Assembly (NCBI GenBank): GCA_900317285.1
Contig: ONGA01000007.1
Location: forward strand, 1-64,000
Direction: 5' to 3'
Length of the DNA: 64,000 nucleotides
Source: an uncultured Bacteroidales bacterium
GTDB taxonomy: Bacteria > Bacteroidota > Bacteroidia > Bacteroidales > P3
Shown: positions 62,017-64,000 of the stretch, piece after piece
Layout of the letters: every line of letters starts with the position of its first letter
Position numbering within the stretch: the first letter of the stretch is position 1
The notes under the pieces: model-generated
Database searches by the model: none
Told to the model about the DNA's origin: nothing
The model's input: only the letters and a program-made list of their open reading frames with translations
Made by a program: the position numbers and the translations under genes

Positions 62017-62247
62017 GGAAGTTGGAGAAGTTAATAGTAGTTAAAGTAGATAAATTAGTGGTAGTTAAAGTAGTTAAAGGTAGTTGGCTCGCTTCGCTCG
62101 CATGGGTAGTTAAAGGCCAATAGCACCAGCAGCGAACAATGACTACACCAATTGGCAACAAACACGGACCGCGTCAGCCATCATTTGTCCTTTAACTACG
62201 TTAACTACCTTTAACTACGTTAACTACCCATAAAAAAGAAAAAAATA
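62017..62247. other. metK-pdxJ intergenic region
   Basis: 231 bp without a gene. It holds a second GTAGTTAAA/TTTAACTAC inverted-array locus and, between units of the left array, a GCTCGCTTCGCTCGC palindrome. Confidence 0.75.
62037..62227. repeat. GTAGTTAAA inverted arrays without a gene (empty locus)
   Basis: Left units GTAGTTAAA at 62037, 62061, 62070 and 62106, the last separated by GGCTCGCTTCGCTCGC. Right units of TTTAACTAC/GTTAACTAC type run from 62191 to 62227. The right inner edge, 62182-62199, is the exact reverse complement of 37581-37598. Only about 67 bp lie between the arrays (62115-62181), with no open frame, in contrast to the gene-bearing locus at 37.6 kb. Confidence 0.88.
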
Positions 62248-62982
62248 ATGACGAAATTAAGTGTGAATATCAACAAGGTGGCCACCATCCGCAACGCCCG
62301 TGGCGGCAACACACCAGACGTATTGAAATTTGCTGTGGACTGCGAACGTTTCGGAGCCCAAGGCATTACCGTGCATCCGCGTCCCGACGAGCGCCATATC
62401 CGCTACGCCGACGCGCTGGCCATCAAGCCGCTCATCGGTGTAGAATACAATATTGAAGGCAACCCTAAAGGCATCTCGAAGAGCCGTCCTTATGGCTTCA
62501 TTGACTTGGTGAAGGAGATACAGCCTGCGCAGGTGACGCTGGTGCCCGATGCCGAAGGGGTGCTGACCTCCAATGCTGGCTGGGACACCGTCAAGAATCA
62601 GGACTACTTGAAGGATGTCGTCAAGGAGTTCAAGGGCTGCGGTATCCGCGTGAGCATTTTCATCGACGCCAACCCCCAGATGATTGAGATGGCCGCCAAG
62701 ACGGGCACCGACCGTGTGGAGTTGTATACCGAGAGCTACGCCAGCCGTTATGCTGCTGGTCGCGAAGCTGCCATCGCTCCCTTCGTGGAGGCCGCCAAAG
62801 CGGCCCGCGGCTGTGGTCTCGGCCTCAATGCCGGTCACGATCTCTCCCTTGAAAATCTTGCCTATTTCCACCAACAGATTCCATGGTGCGACGAGGTCTC
62901 TATCGGCCACGCGCTCATCAGCGACGCCCTCTACCTGGGTATCGAGGAGACTATCCACCGTTATCTGGGTTGCCTGAGATGA
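62248..62982 (+). CDS. pdxJ: Pyridoxine 5'-phosphate synthase
   Basis: 244 residues, a TIM-barrel enzyme that makes pyridoxine 5'-phosphate from 1-deoxyxylulose 5-phosphate and aminoacetone phosphate. Signature stretches are [47 protein letters not shown], and [17 protein letters not shown] with the C-terminal [16 protein letters not shown]. The stop codon overlaps the next gene by 4 bp (ATGA), so the pair is coupled. Confidence 0.96.
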   Translation: MTKLSVNINKVATIRNARGGNTPDVLKFAVDCERFGAQGITVHPRPDERHIRYADALAIKPLIGVEYNIEGNPKGISKSRPYGFIDLVKEIQPAQVTLVPDAEGVLTSNAGWDTVKNQDYLKDVVKEFKGCGIRVSIFIDANPQMIEMAAKTGTDRVELYTESYASRYAAGREAAIAPFVEAAKAARGCGLGLNAGHDLSLENLAYFHQQIPWCDEVSIGHALISDALYLGIEETIHRYLGCLR

Positions 62983-64000
62983 AAAAGAATATTCTGGAAG
63001 GCACCATATTTGCCTTGATTGCCACAGTCCTGTTAGGATTAACCTTGTTCTCCTATATCTTTGGCTCTGGCGACAGTTCTTTTATGGATGTATGGGGCTG
63101 GATTTACTATCTGCTCTCGTCATTGATGCACGCGGGCCTGTTTGTCTTAGTGCCTTTTGTTGTGGTGTTCCTCCCGTTGGCGCTTGCCGGGGTGAAGAAT
63201 AAGGTTTCCATCCCCATAATGGGGTTCATCTACGGCCTGTTGGTTGTTGTCGCGGTAGTGAACCGCTATGTCTTCCAATTGTATCATTTCCATATCAACG
63301 GCTTTGTGCTTGATATGCTTTTTTCCGAGGGAGCGAGTGAGATATTTGTTTTTTCATTCTGGCTGTATGTGAAGGTGGCGTTGGTGACCGTGGGAATAGG
63401 TCTGGCCGTGTTCGGTCTGGTTCGGTTGTCGCGTTGGCTGTCGGGGAGAGTAGTGCGGGTGCGGAAGTTTTATGTCTGTTCTCTTTCTACCTTTCTCCTG
63501 ACAACACTCCTATCGCAAGGCATTCATGTCTATGGTGCGGCGACGCTGCATCCCTCCATCCTCGAGTGCGACGCTTTTCTGCCTTACTATTTCCCGCTCA
63601 GCATGAACTCCGCGCTCGACAGCATGGGTATCATTGACAAAACGGACATTGCCACCGTCAAGATTAGTGAGAACAGTGCCCCCATCGACTATCCCCGCAA
63701 TCCGCTGGTTGTCGACCCGGCCCACCGAGCCACCCCCAATATTGTCTTCATTGTGATAGACTCGTGGAATTTCCGCACGCTGACCGGGGAATGTATGCCT
63801 AACGTGTGGCGATTCAAGGAGAATGCCGAGTTCTATGCCAATCATTGGAGCAGCAGTAATGGTACCCGGGGTGGTATTTTCGGTCTATTCACGGGTCTCT
63901 CTTCGTACTATTGGAAGAGTTTTGAGTATTCGTCGCTGAAGCCGGTCCTCATTGAGCAGTTGCAGGAATATGGTTATGATATCCAGGTCTACCCGTCGGC
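62979..64000 (+). CDS. YejM/PbgA-like membrane protein with sulfatase fold (3' end missing)
   Basis: The first 340 residues are visible; the gene runs off the window. Residues ~5-185 contain about five transmembrane helices ([50 protein letters not shown]). A periplasmic alkaline-phosphatase/sulfatase-fold domain then begins at [17 protein letters not shown]. The stretch [25 protein letters not shown] resembles the corresponding region of YejM/PbgA, where the catalytic nucleophile is not conserved as in active sulfatases. In E. coli YejM controls LpxC and LPS level; the same role here is inference only. Coupled to pdxJ by a 4-bp overlap. Confidence 0.8.
   Translation, partial: MKKNILEGTIFALIATVLLGLTLFSYIFGSGDSSFMDVWGWIYYLLSSLMHAGLFVLVPFVVVFLPLALAGVKNKVSIPIMGFIYGLLVVVAVVNRYVFQLYHFHINGFVLDMLFSEGASEIFVFSFWLYVKVALVTVGIGLAVFGLVRLSRWLSGRVVRVRKFYVCSLSTFLLTTLLSQGIHVYGAATLHPSILECDAFLPYYFPLSMNSALDSMGIIDKTDIATVKISENSAPIDYPRNPLVVDPAHRATPNIVFIVIDSWNFRTLTGECMPNVWRFKENAEFYANHWSSSNGTRGGIFGLFTGLSSYYWKSFEYSSLKPVLIEQLQEYGYDIQVYPS

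Overview
The window looks like a chromosomal segment of an uncultured, fairly GC-rich Bacteroidales bacterium, probably host-associated. The evidence is direct: Bacteroidetes-type promoters (TTTG, 19 bp, TAnnTTTG) recur. Cargo proteins carry type IX secretion (T9SS) C-terminal sorting domains, and the translocon gene sprA is present. There is also a TonB receptor/DUF4249 lipoprotein pair, and a lipoprotein/radical SAM pair of a kind seen in Bacteroidetes. I cannot fix the genus from sequence alone.

Layout. 0-1.2 kb: end of a T9SS cargo gene. 1.2-9.2 kb: purM, tRNA-Gly, a YitT-family membrane protein, a glycosyltransferase, a small secreted protein, a large PD40/OmpA (PorE-like) envelope protein and an alpha/beta hydrolase. 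9.6-15.7 kb: gdhA, a YugP-type metallopeptidase, aroQ, a patatin-barrel protein and a DUF4421-like barrel. 15.7-17.7 kb (minus): panC, a small holin-like membrane protein and a YciO/Sua5 protein. 18-30.7 kb: an M64 peptidase, a beta-helix lipoprotein, ruvA, the 7.1-kb sprA, a TPR protein and a DedA protein. 30.7-31.3 kb: an IS200-like Y1 transposase framed by REP-like palindromes. 31.4-35.8 kb: sufS, recN, aroK and two small exported proteins. 35.8-39.4 kb (minus): a TGS/SAD-nucleoside kinase, a four-helix-bundle gene inside inverted GTAGTTAAA arrays, and an M24 aminopeptidase. 39.4-40.3 kb: a repeat-rich intergenic region with a consensus promoter and a long leader. 40.3-50.8 kb: a giant 3501-residue T9SS adhesin. 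50.9-56.3 kb: glnA, folK, a TonB receptor and a DUF4249 lipoprotein. 56.4-64 kb: rplU-rpmA, a DAHP synthase/chorismate mutase, the lipoprotein/radical SAM pair, a GIN-domain lipoprotein, metK, pdxJ and the start of a YejM/PbgA-like sulfatase-fold membrane protein.

How the parts fit. Most genes are ordinary core metabolism (purine, shikimate, pantothenate, folate, B6, SAM, nitrogen assimilation). They are interleaved with envelope functions centred on T9SS: SprA as the translocon, a PorE-like peptidoglycan-anchor candidate, and two adhesin-type cargos. The accessory signal lies in several repeat families: an 88-bp intergenic element present twice in opposite orientation, a related CTCCTATG block, heptamer and octamer tandem arrays, REP-like palindromes around the Y1 transposase, and the TAACTAC inverted arrays with and without the four-helix-bundle gene. 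These repeats and the lipoprotein/radical SAM pair are the best candidates for undescribed biology here.
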